Below are positions 1-13,700 of a DNA stretch of 64,000 nt, one piece after another. How positions within the stretch are numbered: position 1 is the first letter of the stretch; each line of letters opens with the position of its first letter. The DNA lies in the NCBI GenBank assembly GCA_942159475.1, contig OW804094.1, positions 133,658,755 to 133,722,754 of the forward strand, written 5' to 3'. The translations under genes and the position numbers were made by a program. A model generated the notes under the pieces. That model did no database searches and was not told the origin of the DNA. It saw only the letters and a list, made by a program, of their open reading frames with translations. The stretch comes from Sthenelais limicola. Lineage: Eukaryota > Annelida > Polychaeta > Phyllodocida > Sigalionidae.

Positions 1-605
1 CTTCTCCAAATGGCTTTTTCTTCACTGCTGACGTTATTAACTTTTTGTGCGTGTATAACCACTGTTGTTCTCATTCTCAACTCACACATTAGGTATTGGG
101 GGGTGAATGCCCCTTTCTCAAACAATTTGACTCTGTGGATAAACGCTTTGATTTGCAGGAATAACCAATTAATTATTTTTGTATTGAGGTTCACATGCTC
201 TATCCCAAACATTATGTGGGTGTTATTCAACACAATTTTTCCTCTCTCAGTATTTACCAATTTCTTACCATTCCTACCTTCATTCAGGTAGCCAACATCC
301 CTTATCCATTTGAGAATATATTCCCATAACCTATAGGTATTCTTACATAGAATAAAGAAATGGACCACATCGTCCTTCTTCTTACACAACGAACACTTAT
401 CATTGGTGGCGACGCCAATGTTGGACAAATATTCTCCACATGTGATAGTTCTGTGAATTAGTCTATATTGAAACTGTTGTAATCTTGTCTCTGGGGTTGT
501 TATACACGGTAGTTTAAATGTTTCTTTCCAATTAACCTTCTCGAATTGGGCATCACTGAGGCGTAGATCCGCCTGCCACTGATCCAGCTTCTTTTTTCTT
601 ACTTT
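1..605 (-). mobile_element. LINE reverse transcriptase, C-terminal zinc-binding fragment (runs off left edge)
   Basis: Reading the minus strand down from 605 gives one uninterrupted frame to the window edge (about 201 codons); a TGA at 608-606 closes it upstream. The frame contains a segment of the kind 'LQQFQYRLIHRTITCG' followed by 'CSLCKKKDDVVHFFILC', a CX2CX7HX4C knuckle whose first Cys codon is at 395-393. Aromatic/Arg-rich lead-in plus this knuckle is the signature of the zf-RVT domain at the C-terminus of L1/Tx1-type LINE polymerases. The RT core itself is not seen to the right, so this copy is 5' truncated or broken at the TGA. The plus-strand frame at 10-291 is its shadow. Clade is not assigned. 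Confidence 0.8.
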
Positions 606-3600
606 TCAGTTAAGAATTAGCTCGCTGTTTATTTGTTTGGCGTTGGCTTTTAAGATGTTCGCCGTTCTTAACCGCAGCCGACCTTATCTCGCGATTTGAT
701 ACTTGATATGGCATCTTATTTAGCAAATATGCAGATGGAACTAACCGCAGTTATGTATTTCCGATCGTTTACAATATTTATATAAATGTATATCATGGCG
801 GGTTATGAAATAGTGGGGTAAAGATTGGACGTGGTTCTTATGGGCGGGGGATGGCGGGGCATTGGGGGGGGGGGATATAGGCATGGGGGTATCACTAGCG
901 GGATTCGGTCCGCACACCATGTCATGTTAGAAGTATATTAAAACTCTTTAATCGATTAATAATGCTTCTCCGATAATAATGTGTCTGTAATCAATGAGAC
1001 AACTTGTCTCATGCATCACATCAATTTGTGTTTCTGCACAATAAAATATTTTCAATAAATCAATATATTATCATCAAATACTTGTACTCAACAAACCCAT
1101 GGGCTAGGATAAATAACTAACTCTCTATAAACCTCTTTATACAAGTGGCTAAGTGATTAAATCCAAATAATGCTCGACAGCCTGTAAATTGTATGCTCTA
1201 CTTGAATCAATGTAACATGTACATATTTTGAAACTGGGGCAAGTAAAACACCCTTATAAGGGACCTGGGATACCCAGTATAAATAAAATTGTTAAAAATA
1301 TACTTCATGCTACATTCACTCTTTTGATAAATGAAACAACAGAATTTACATTCGTTAGACGTGTTCAGTTCGCCCACCCTGAAATACTTAATCCCTCATG
1401 ATGCGGAGTATTCCGGTTTTTCCTATTGTTTTTTATTCATGCAGAAGCCAATGCTACGTATATCTATCATCATTTGATGTGTACATCCCATCACAGCTTC
1501 GCGTAGCATTGCATGTGATGAATTGCGTCATTATGCTAACTTGACACTTGGTGTTTGGCTATCTTATTGTATGCATCCAATGTGCTGAAGCTGCATCGAA
1601 ATATCTCAAGAAGGATTTATTATTTCCAATGATTGGTGCAGGGAGCAGTGAATGGTTTGGAACAGATGGCAAGCTGTGTTATATGACATGGATCAAACAG
1701 ACAAGGTGATAAGGCAGGTCGTAATCGAATAACACTTACTCCCTGGGTCGCCCATGCCCGGGACCCCCTTGGGATGCACATGTATAACACAATGACATGA
1801 CTTATCCCAACAGAGAACACCTTGTTATCTTATTCAAGACTTGTGTAACATCTCATGGAATATTATATATATATAGAATCATATTATAGCGTTAAACTTA
1901 TCATTAATGCTCATACCGAAGGCTCGTGCAATTATATCTATGCCATGACCCGTCATACCTACAAAGTTCGATACTTTTTATCGTTTGTAAATGATTTTCT
2001 ATAAAATGTGCCTTAATTAATGACCATCCATTATATATTAGAAAAGAGAAGTAGAATAGAAAATTAGACAGTGCTTTTAAAGATGATTAGAACGATGAAC
2101 AACGAGGAGTGAGCTATGCTTACTTCGTGGAGACTTTCAAAGAATAATTTAACAATATACGTGTCCTTGACATGGACTAAGCCTATTATGCATATATGTT
2201 TGAAGAAAATGCATCATTGAATGAAATAGTCCGCCTTCTTGAGTGAAACAGAAGCATTTTCCTCTAAGTGGCATTTATACTTATACACTGCATTTCAGTG
2301 TGAACTGTAAAGGCCAATATGTTGGTGTTGCCCATACTTTCTGAACCGGACTAAGGATAATGTCAAGTCATGACAGGTCTCTATTACCACGCTATTTACC
2401 ATGTTTCTCACGCCGCTCTTGTGGTCGAGGCTCGTTCATATTTACAAGAGAAGGGGTTCCTATTTCCCCACCCTCAAGCGCATTAGGTGGAAGCAGGTCT
2501 ACCACCTGTTGGATATGCGGAATGGTATCCATATGAGTATTTCCTCGATGTTGATTTATGACCTACCCCGAAATTCTAAAATGAAGAAGGGACTTGTGTC
2601 CCATAGGCATGTGGAGTTGTCTTCCTGTTATCTATAACATATATGCTTTTCACTGACCCTTCTAATGTTTCCACTAAAAGGTCATTCTCGAGAAGGCTGA
2701 AATTTACATGCCCAATCCCCTGGCTTCTGAGACCAGTCCCTGAAGTGACATATCATATAAATCCCAGAATATTGCCGTTCGGCTTTGACCCGTTTTCACG
2801 CATCCCGTCCATGATACGAGATGATTTTGCCCCTGGACCTCAAGAACGCCTGGTGACATCCCAGATATGTTTCTGTAACTGCGTCGTCGGCCCAAGCAAT
2901 AAAAAATACAAAATACCCAAAGAAACACACGGCAAAAGTCAATTCGCGACCGCGATCTATTCTCGTCAGATGTATACGACCAGTCAATGAATGAAGCCTT
3001 CCTATCATGAATATTAATGGCGGAAAATCGTCTATATGGTAACTAAGCAACCGGTGGAAACACGGTCTGTGTGTTTGGACGGGTGATGACTACACTGCCC
3101 CTACCGGCCTGCACTAACATTACTCTGATCTCACATTTGGAGACGGGCGGAAGGAGGTGCAGTGTCATTCAACGCGTATACGAGCTTCGAGGACCACTTC
3201 AATGCATTTAACCCTTCACACTATTTTATTCAAAAAAGATTGTTTCACCGTTTGAGGTGAATTTTTAAAGGACACCAGTTTTAACCACTCATTAAAGCAA
3301 TTGATCCTCCCCATCAGGACCTTTATCTGAAGGACCTTGATGAGGTTACGAACAACTTACACAAAGGTGCCGATCTTGACAATACTAGAGACAAAAATAT
3401 ATACATGTTGATGCCCAGCATCTCATCTAGTTACGGGCAGAAAGGTAATAAATCTTCAAGGCTGACAAATCTAACGCCCATTAATAATAGCTTGTCAAAG
3501 CAAACTATCGGATCTGTAGTGTTCAGAATGCCCTCGGGCCAAGGGCACCTTCCTCTGATGGAAATATACAAATCATTTCATAATTCCGCACTATCCGTCA

Positions 3601-4279
3601 TATACAAGCGATGGCTTTCATTGGAAACGATGGCGAAATGCATGACATTGACCAAACGATAGTTCAATGGGCCAATATCAAGGTTTGATTGTATGTCCTT
3701 TTCGCATCTCTGCCCTCCGAACTTGGGACATGGGATTAAACATACTCCCACCCAATCTCTAACCGCGCAACGCCCGCCCAACTCCTGTTGCATTACCAAG
3801 TCTGATGCGACAGCACTTTCGCTTAAATACCTGCCCTCAATCCGTTTGCCCGCCCCCGCTCTCGGCCCTCACCCTCTCCTATTTCCTGCCCCGTAGCCCT
3901 AACCATTCATGCCGAACGTCAGCCCTTGAGGTGCCTTTGCTTTATTGGTCGGGGATGACAAAAGAAGGGAGTATTGCTGCTCAGAATGGAAAAGGAGTTA
4001 CACAGTGGGAAATGCCTCTTGTCCAAACTAAGCAATCCGAAAGAAAAGGGGTAGGTGTAGGTATGATAGGAGCCCTGTGACTGTCCGATCGTGTAGATAT
4101 GACCTCAGTGGAACAGATAGCCTGGCTCGAGGATATGAGGCAATGGCCTGTATCAATGATGTGGACGACTCATGAATGTGAGCAATTTTGTAATAGGTCA
4201 GATCGAATGAAAGTGCCATACATATAAGGCATAGGCTATATATAGATTATTCAGCGCGTTTCTGTTACTGACATAACGT
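606..4279. other. Intergenic, no gene recognised
   Basis: AT-rich DNA. A G-rich block lies at 842-874. Between about 2,400 and 4,080 the base composition is somewhat less AT-rich and several 60-115 codon frames occur on both strands, but they overlap, share no recognisable motif and have no convincing splice context. They may be worn remains of a transposon; I could not identify one. Confidence 0.5.
842..874 (+). other. G-quadruplex-type G tract
   Basis: Runs of 3, 5, 4 and 11 G separated by short loops, which fits the G3+N1-7 pattern for a four-tract quadruplex on the plus strand. No gene lies nearby, so a role is not inferred. Confidence 0.5.
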
Positions 4280-6044
4280 CCGTCCATGAATGATTCGGGA
4301 TTGTATTGTATTGTATTGAAATACACTTATTCTGACAGACTCGTTCTTTAATGACCATTTAGGCTACGTCGTACAGTTTATATCCAAGTTTAGGCCCAAT
4401 AGAATGTGGGTTCGCTGGACAGCTATATTGCCTATATAGACCTACTCTAATTAAGGTCTCAATGGCGTGATCAGTGGACCTCCTCGCGCTCTAGCCGTAT
4501 TTTGTTTTTTGTTAAGTCAGATCTCATCTGATTGACCTTTGTTGTTTCGACATGGTTTCGGGACGGCTGAAGCAACGAGAATAAAACATTTCATCACCGT
4601 TGATTGAAGGATAGATATTGTAGACAATATTATATCATTATTTCGACCAGTACTGCTCCTCCGTAATATGCAGGTATAAAAGGGATAATAAAGTCATAAA
4701 CCAACTTTACCTAACTTCCACCCAGGAGAGTTAATGAAGTAAGTATACATGCAGTGAGCAAAGGTTGAGCAATGGTCATAACCATCAATTAGGCCTACAC
4801 AGTGACTGGTTTTCATCTAAAGTAGACCTAGTCTGCTCCAGTAGAATTAGAACTTGAAAATGATAGACCTAGGCTAAAGATGGCAGAAAGCCTATCTAGT
4901 ATCTATCTGGTCCCAGCTTCCTCTGTACTTCATTATTGAACACTTAAGAGTAGGCCCTAATGACATCAATATTTAACAATCCCAATATAAAGGGAAACTA
5001 TTTATACCGCCCTCGTGTAGACCTATACAAGTCAAGGGACTTGGAACAACGGAGTAGGCCCTATATATGTTAATAAAATATCAAAATAACACTTTAAGTG
5101 AGGTTGCAATAATCGATTTCATGAATAGGCCCACACGCGCGGCACAATAACGTCTGGTTACGCAACACCCGCGTGCACTAGGTCCGCGCGCCGCTCAAGG
5201 TCACGTAGAGCGGAAGAGGGCGATAATGAGAGCTGACAGCTCTCACTTGTAATATGCTCAGACTGAGCTGCCAAGGCAAACAATCCGCTACTAACAAACT
5301 TAAAACAGACACTTAACCACGATTCTAATAGAAAATCCATTTTGATTAAGCGGTGGCTATCAGATTGCGGGTGATTCGATAATTCAGGAAGGTGTTTCCA
5401 AGAAAAGGCTGGAGACAGCGGTAGCCTACTTGTTTATATTCTCGTAAGTTTTTCCCTCGATCTGGTTTCACACCATAGCTCCGATACTATTGAATCTAGG
5501 AGCAATATTTTTGCAGAAGAACAAGTATATAGACCTCATGGTATCTCTCATGAAACTGGGAATAATTCTTATAATACATGAGAGTAAGGTAGCCTAGGCT
5601 AATTATTATTCTGGACGAACGTTGCAATGCATTTGTAGGACTACCAACCAGGAATATCGAAAACCTGTTGGCAGACCTATAGCGTCAGAATAATCAGAGT
5701 TCTGTGGAATAATGAAGACTATGTGGTCGTTTAACACAAATCTTACATGATAGCTCAACCAGAGGAGTGGGAACCAACTGGCAGGAAATGATAGGCCCTA
5801 GACACTTGGTAGGCGTGGTAGGATAGTAGTCCTACGATCTTGACTTTTTTCAAATCAACAAACCTTTTGTATCATTATCATTTGATCGTGCAAAATAAAT
5901 ATTATGCATTGAGTATCCACGGTAACGTTGTGGATTGTCTCTGTCAAAAACATTAAGTGGAACCAATGAGTGTTGATAGGCCTACTTGTTGGTGGACTAA
6001 CCAATATTAGTCAAACGCAATTACTGCATGAATTTAGTCCCTAG
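4280..6044. other. Intergenic, no gene; TAGGCC-rich
   Basis: No coding signal. A short TTGTA array sits at 4,301-4,318, possibly the tail of a retroposon. TAGGCC recurs through this stretch. A TCAAGGTCA extended half-site (the type bound by ERR/NR5A receptors) is at about 5,195-5,204, inside a locally CpG-richer patch at 5,155-5,225; it may be chance. Confidence 0.45.
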
Positions 6045-6480
6045 CGCCCTCAAAATTGTGCTATAGCGGGCTTTACACGATATTATAGTATTCAGTAGGC
6101 CTATTCAACGGAGCCCGAGGACTCCGTTTTTGTCCATATTACATGCATTCAGCCATTGTAAGATTATTTAATCAAAAATTAAGGTATAAATCTCAAGCTT
6201 GACCTGTGTATATACAAGAGTTACTCATGTCATGACTTATAGGACTGGATTTATCAATATTCTGCTGCTGTTATAGGCCTATGTCTATACAAGAGTTACT
6301 CATATTATGACTTATAGGACTGGATTTATCAATATTCTGCTGCTGTTATATGTCTATACAAGAGTTACTCATATTATGACAAACTAATTAGGCCTATATT
6401 TGATATATATCCAGACCGGAAGTCAGCTGATCCTATTAGAGTCTGGCGCGAAATACAAACATCCCCGACGCCAAAAGTCA
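6045..6480. repeat. Dispersed repeat copy 1, interrupted by a tandem-repeat block
   Basis: The segment around 6,045-6,105 (containing TTGTGCTATAGCGGG) and the segment around 6,390-6,480 (containing CCAGACCGGAAGTCAGCTGA and a CCGACGCCA) both have diverged counterparts in 6,880-7,005, where the two lie next to each other. Copy 1 therefore looks split by about 280 bp of inserted DNA that carries the 70-75 bp tandem repeat. Confidence 0.55.
6211..6380. repeat. Tandem repeat, 70-75 bp unit, about 2.3 copies
   Basis: The phrase ACAAGAGTTACTCAT occurs at about 6,214, 6,289 and 6,358. The first two are followed by near-identical text ending in TCAATATTCTGCTGCTGTTA. A diverged single unit is found at 10,945-11,007, so the unit is dispersed as well as tandem. 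Confidence 0.8.
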
Positions 6481-6879
6481 CCCTAAACATAAACAATCCG
6501 GTTATGATAGGGATTCAGGGATTCATGCTTAATAAAGATGATCCTGGATGGCCTGAAATATATATACTAGGTACCAGGCCAGATGAGAAAATATCCCTTC
6601 TTTCTTTACAACTAAAAAAATGTCAATTAATCTGACTTAAAGTGGCAAAGAGGATATCCAACAAATTGGAGATTGATCTAATTTGGCTGTGTTGTTCATT
6701 AACCGCCCCCAGCAGAAAGTGGGAATTGGATTCTCACGTGGCCAATAAATTATCCACAATTTAGGAACTGAACTATGTGCGACTACAAATATTGGTAAAT
6801 AATTGATTATATTGAACTGTGTGTGACAACATGTGATTTGGCTGAAATGCGATGACTGTATGGACATAGTCCCTATTAT

Positions 6880-7005
6880 AGCTCCCTCAATATTGTGCTA
6901 TGGCAGGTTTTAGACGATCTCATATATACATGTATCATATATATCATATGGATATATCTAGACCGGAAGTCGGCTGAAATAGAAACCTATCCGACGCCAT
7001 ATTGC
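6880..7005. repeat. Dispersed repeat copy 2 (contiguous)
   Basis: Matches the two halves of the split copy at 6,045-6,480: TTGTGCTATGGCAGG near the start and CTAGACCGGAAGTCGGCTGA near the end. Divergence between copies is moderate. Confidence 0.55.
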
Positions 7006-10000
7006 TTTACAACTTCAACCATGCAGTGCACAGCAACGACACTGATTTTGTTTTATTATTTTAGTGTTATGATTGTCTGCTTGTTAATAGATGGCTGTTC
7101 TTGGCTGTCACTGAAGCCCGCTTCTCCTTAGTAGGCCTACATTATTTACTTATGGTGATACATATATTTTTTAGTTAAAGATATCATTTGCCCTAGTAGT
7201 TGAATACTATAACTGCCATTAAATTCGAACCTCTGGAACTATTCTCCATTTGAAATGTCGTGACTTGTGTACAGTTATGCATACTATGCTATAGTATTCG
7301 TGTGTATGGGTATCTGAATAACCACTTCTAATAAGAATGTGACCAGTCCATGCAGTAGCATTGCTATCAAACATGAACCTTCCAGAACTGGTCCCGGTCC
7401 TGGGTATGACCATAAAGTGCCTTTCTGCCTCTTTTCTCTGTCTCTCTCTTCCTTCTTCTCTATCTCTATTTCCTGGTTGAGATCCTAAACTGCCTCCCTC
7501 TCAGCTCTCCCGACCTTGATAGAACCTTCAATGTGTTGATAAGGGCGTAAAGCATCCAATCTCACTCACTCACCAGAACTGGTCGAATTCCTTTTGTGGG
7601 ACTATTGTATTTAAGATTTTTATTCGGCAATTGAACATTATGTAACAGTTACACTATTCTCAGTACGTGCTGATTGCTTACAAAAAGGTAACAGAATGTC
7701 ATGACGTTTATGAACAGGTATCAGTCATTTTCTATATATCGAAACAAATCATTATGGATAAGAGAAATATTAAGAGCCTCGCACATTAAGCAGTTTTAAA
7801 ATGAAATAATAAACAAATACATGAAGGAGATAACATATCCATATTACAGTGGAAATCTAAATTAAGTTTAACTAGAAGTCCTAATCAAGATCTACTTGCC
7901 CAATCATCCATATGTCATTAGGATCAAAGTAAGCAAATGATCTAAATATATTTCGAATCTCGGTCTGGTATCTAAAGGATATTTTTAAGTGTCCAAGACA
8001 TGTGAGAGAGGAGAAGCCGTGCTAAGGTAATATGAGACCGTCGACGATGCCCGAGATTTTGCTCCAATACTGCCATCAATGGCATCATCTAGAGACCGGA
8101 TTATGTCATATATCGACATTGATCAGCCAGCCACTAGGCGCGTCAATCAAAGCAACCGTGTGTTCTTTGTTATTTCATCGAGGAATTCAGCAATTTATTT
8201 GCTGACTTTTCATTTTTCATCCTTTAGCCACCACTTATTGGACACGCCTGCGTGATCGTCTTGTGAGAGACCGATCAATTTATCTGTCCCTTCAATGTGG
8301 CGCCTGTCATTCGCATTGGGTGCTCAATCTACAGTGGCGCCCTCTCGAGAGTAGTTGGCGCGACTCCCACCATGTGTCGCTGTCAGGTTGTGGCCAGTGG
8401 TAATGGGCGCGCGCCCAGCTCTCCAGACTTGAGAGCAGCGAGAATTTACGCCACTCACCGCCGCCTTTATGGTTATATTGCATATTTACTCGGATATTCA
8501 TTCTGGCCCGCTTGAACGTAGGTAGGACAGACCGACGGGTGGAGGGCAATTTGCTATTGCCGCCGCGAGAACATGCTGCTCGAGAATTTAACTATACCCA
8601 AGCGGATAGAACTAAAAGTCCATGTTATGTAGTTGCTGACGTGCGTCTGCTTTTCTGTTAGTGACATAGCTTCCATGAAATTTAAGATCCAGTTCGATGA
8701 GTACATGTGTCTTTGAATAAGATTGATGTATTCATGTATGCCAAAAATAAACCAAATCTAACGACTGCTGAACCAATCAACAGAAATTATTTATAAGCTA
8801 TCGGCTTCCATTTATAAACAATCTTCGACCAACATTGATTTAATGCTGTTTTAATTATCTTGCCTTGCGTTCAGTCAGAAAATTGGACACCGTCCCCCAA
8901 ATGAAAGATTTATGGGCTACCGAAGTAAAGGGATATCATAATATGCAATCAACGACAAAACTAACGCAAAAACGACAAACGACAAAAACATTACTACCTC
9001 ATCAGTCTGTATTATGTAATTAAAAATCGGCCTTATTAACGCCAATTACATAGGAGTGCTCGCCTTCACACATCCTCAAATGGATATGCTTTGAATGCAT
9101 CCACTTACAGGCGTGCCAACCTCTCCTCTCCTCTATCCATGGACCTCTACCTTTATTATGGACCCACGTGCGTAGGTGTATTCATTAAACACGTAGGCCT
9201 ACATGTACATAAGGTTACCTGCTCGCACTCAGCCTTTATGGCGTCTTCTCCCATATCGATTTGTGATTTAACATGCAATCAGAACATATGATATTGGAAG
9301 AGAAATGTCACGAGCCCTTCTCGTATCGACGCTCACATTTTGGTATATATAGCACAAGCTTAGCTTATAGTTTATCTTTTTTTGTAACAATACTCAAGAG
9401 AGATTACAAGGCCACTTAAATAACATTCTGTTCGGACAGAACAGAAAAAACTGTTGCTGAACATTTCAATGATATATACCATACTGTAGAGGAGGAAATG
9501 GTGATTTATACAAATATTACACCAAGGCTTGGAAGGGGAAAAACATAAAATAAAAAAAAGACTATAAATTGAAGGCAAATGAATAGGCACTCAACACTCT
9601 TGAACATAATGAAATGAAAACTGGCAGAAATTGGAACTATTTCCTTTGTAAGGGTATATATATGCCACCAAAATCACTGAAACCGTTAAAATCAAATACT
9701 ATACATACCCCGATTACCGACAAAATTCATATCAGAGACAATTTAGAGATGAACTATAGTCTTTCGATACAGGAGAAACCCAAATATCAGCAGTATGTTA
9801 ATTTCATCAGAACTTAATTGAGGGATATGCAATTTACTATACATATGGTTTAATTATTGCATCTTCGATTCCTACTGCATGAAACAATGCTGGACTGCAA
9901 GCTGATTGTGCAGTATATCATACATTGTCAGGAACCCATACAACACTCATTTTCAAGAGTACTGTCGATCTTCAACCGAAAAACTTCTCAAAATCGGTTG

Positions 10001-10097
10001 TCTAATATAATTTAAAAGAACTATATTTCAACATCCCAAAAACAAATAATGAGAAATATAGGATAGGCCTATATTGGCCCCAATTCCAGGGGAAATG
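7006..10097. other. Intergenic, no gene recognised
   Basis: No supported coding region. A locally CpG-rich patch lies at about 8,290-8,580 (several GCGC and CGCC motifs, GTGGCGCCCTCT at about 8,335). It could be an unmethylated regulatory patch, but there is no exon next to it. The rest is AT-rich with short chance frames. Confidence 0.45.
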
Positions 10098-10704
10098 TCC
10101 CATTTGCCTATACTACTCATGAACGGGCCCCATTTGACTATACTACTCATGAACGGGGCCCATTTGACTATACTACTCATGAACGGGCCCCATTTGCCTA
10201 TAATACTCAAGAATGGGCCCCATTTGCCTATACTACTCAAGAATGCATGGGCCCCATTTGCCTATACTACTCATGAACGGGCCCCATTTGACTATACTAC
10301 TCATGAACGGGCCCCATTTGACTATACTACTCAAGAACGGGCCCCATTTGCCTATACTACTCATGAACGGGCCCCATTTGACTATACTACTCAAGAACGG
10401 GCCCCATTTGACTATACTACTCATGAACGGGCCCCATTTGCCTATACTACTCATGAACGGGCCCCATTTGACTATACTACTCAAGAACGGGCCCCATTTG
10501 ACTATACTACTCTAGAACGGGCCCCATTTGCCTATACTACTCATGAACGGGCCCCATTTGACTATACTACTCATGAACGGGCCCCATTTGCCTATACTAC
10601 TCATGAACGGGCCCCATTTGCCTATACTACTCATGAACGGGCCCCATTTGACTATACTACTCAAGAACGGGCCCCATTTGACTATACTACTCATGAATAG
10701 GCTT
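10098..10704. repeat. Satellite array, 30-bp unit, 20 copies
   Basis: CATTTG recurs at 10,101, 10,131, 10,161, 10,191, 10,221, then every 30 bp from 10,255 to 10,675; a 4-bp insertion near 10,244 causes the single phase break. The unit core is CATTTG(C/A)CTATACTACTC followed by A(T/A)GAACGGGCCC. The C/A position tends to follow a C-A-A order in the middle of the array (units 6-14), which implies a 90-bp higher-order unit. Since 30 is a multiple of three, the array gives long open frames on both strands (about 208 codons on plus), which are artefacts of the repeat. Confidence 0.95.
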
Positions 10705-13700
10705 ATAGGGATTTTTGTCTTGAAAGCTTTTTCCTTGACCATGTTTAACGTTTAACAATTCTATATTTGTATTAGCAATTTAGCTGGGCGGGAATGCAAT
10801 TTTAAAGTTAGGGTATTTTAGGGGTCTGTCTTTTTCACGTCATTTATCAAAAATGGAAGTTTAGATCTAGCCTTTGTATTATACAAGTCGCCCAATTAAA
10901 GCTGCATTCTCAGCTATCACAAGAAACAATATAGTCATATTTGATCATATTATATGACTTATATGACTGCATTTATCAATATTCTGCTGCTGTTGTATGT
11001 CTATACTAGCCCACGTTGCTGGCCTTGAATCCCCAATGCTCTGCCTCTGGGGGCAAGGGGACGAATACTTTGTCTATGTCTATACATGAACAAGAATTTA
11101 AAGTCGAATCGGCCGAGCAAAAACGGCAGCCGGTGACTGATAATAAGTTTAGAACCATCACAGGAAAGGAGCTCCGCAGGTCCTCGAATTATGAATGTGG
11201 CCTTTTATGAAGTCCTGTAGCAATAATAACTGAACAAAAAACCCAATTGTTGGTCGAATGACTTTTAGAAATGGGTTTAGTTGGAAAAGAACGTAATATA
11301 GTTGACCAATGTTAGCTGAGAGTGCAGTACCTAGCACTTGCTTTACCTTTACCATCTCCCAGTCCTGAGAAAATCCAAAGAAAATGCCCCATGTGCCTAT
11401 GCTACTCAGTCAGTCACCAATGTTTTTTCCAAGATTCACTTGGGTGTATTTTTTTTATACAAACAATGGGTGATATAGATTAGAAATATACGTTCATAGG
11501 CCTACTAGTTCGACTAATTGCGTTTTTTTTAAATTCAGATTTTTTTCAGGTTTCGTATGTTTTCATAGCGATTTTCCTTTCACACAAGTTAAGTAACAGC
11601 ATGCAAGTCGCTCGCAGGCGGTTTTCTCCTGCAATCTGATGACATCAATGATATGTAGTCTTCTCTACCAATGAAACTATCAAAACCTATATATACAAAT
11701 GTAAAGTTGACGGTTTCATACATTGCATATGGGGTATTTTCATAGGGTATTTTGTTTGATAAATTATAATAGTATTACAGTAGCTTGGTGACATGAAATA
11801 ATGTTGACTAAACATGTCGTAATTATTATAGAACTATTTCAGGTTTTAAATTTCGGAGGCCAGTCGAAATCGTTTGCTGCATAACATAAGCATCTGGAGT
11901 TATGTAACCCTAAGTCGGGTTCTAGGTCACTCTATCTATTTTGGGGTATGGTCACTGGAAGTCACTGTGTATCGATGCACGGCGTCAATGGTCATCTAAC
12001 ATCCATGATCTCACATCATCGTTATCAAATCATTCATTGTTTTACCTTATACCCAAAAAGGAAAAAAGTTTACCTGTATAATATGATGTGTCGCATCAGA
12101 ATGATTGACTTATTTGACTATAATTTAATTACGTAATTAATTTGACTAGTGATTGTGTTATATTATAGCTGTGACAATTGTATGATTTCATAAAGTAATT
12201 TGTATTATTATTTAATTATGTTTATATAGGCTGAAAATGTACTTGATACATGAGCTTATGAATAAAAACACACAAACCCACTTGGGTATGTGATAGCACT
12301 CTATCGTGGCTGAAACCGTTCCTCTGTGATTTCAAATGGGTAGAAGGCTTTGACCCATTCATTACACATGTTCAATAATTATTCAATGTAAACAAAATAA
12401 TGAAGCTCTGAACTTACTACCTACTGTATATGAAATAGCTGAACAAGTTTCAAGCGATTTCATGACTACTCATTTAATGAGAATAGTCACTTTAACTTCG
12501 GTCCTATACTAGGTTAACCAATGAGTAGATTCAAGTTGTTTTGTCGTAATCGCTGAGAATGCAGCTTTATTGCCATTGCATTATTCATCTCACCTGTCAG
12601 GCTTTAGTCGATTGTAATATATTGTTATTGATTTGATCGCTTATGAGCAGTAACTAATTTAGATGTGTCTTCCTTAAAGCAACAGGGTTAGACTAACTGA
12701 TGAAAGTTGAAACGTTGGCTTTGATTGCATTAGTAGCGATCTGGTCCACATGATCCCGATTGATATGGACGATACAGACGAGAAGCAGTTTTCTGGTTGA
12801 AGATGAAACATTTTTAATCAGTGCTGTAGCAGGGTATGGTATATCACTAAATAGTTAATGTTTCTAATTAACTGCAATCTATATTTTATTCAGCAGAAAA
12901 CAACTAGTAAATGGAGAAGGGTGGCCCTATGTATATACTAGAGTGACGGTTTCCATGGCAATGTACAACCCTGGTGGTGGATACATGTGGACCCACACTC
13001 ATCGTAGACCATGGATGGGATCATAGGGTACAAGGTCCGCCACCAAATTGCGGGAATCACAAGGCTATATATTTCCCAGGACATGTCATAAGGAAATAGA
13101 TCCCAGGCGACTGGAATCCTCAGATTCGGGCGACGTTGTTATATATATTTATGTCGAAGGAACTGACTATGTATATATGGACCAATCATGAAGTTGAACT
13201 GAGGCGCCAACTGGTGAGCGTCAAATGAACAATCATACAGTGGCCGAGTCTGCTAACGGCTTTTGGAGAATGGACTTGTTTTGTGAAGTTGGGTGAAATG
13301 TTCTTGCTATGACGGCTATGGTACTTAAAAGATGACTCAAGGGCAATGCTATAAAACAGGTTTCCATCAGACGAATATTTAACAGTGACCCAGAAATATC
13401 CAGCTATTACGCACCATATATAGAAGGTATGATTCAAAACATAACGGCAGATCAGTGGTCCTAATCAGTGGCCCTAATCAAGCACCTTCCGCATTTAATT
13501 GTGGAGCGTTTAATTGTGCAATAGGGAAATGTAAACACATCCTATAAAGTATACATTATTTATTGACAATATTCATGAATGGATAGAGCCATAATGGTTG
13601 GCATATTACAAGATCCACATAATATACATGGTCCGTTCAATTGATTCCGAAATAATTATTTGGAATGATAACCTAGTTTTTAGACCTAAATCTCTCAATA

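Noticed and set aside
2401..4080. Several 60-115 codon frames on both strands
   Set aside because: Overlapping, no domain signature; considered chance or unrecognisable relics.
10074..10755. Long open frames (up to 208 codons) on both strands
   Set aside because: They are the 30-bp satellite read in frame; unit length divisible by three keeps them open.
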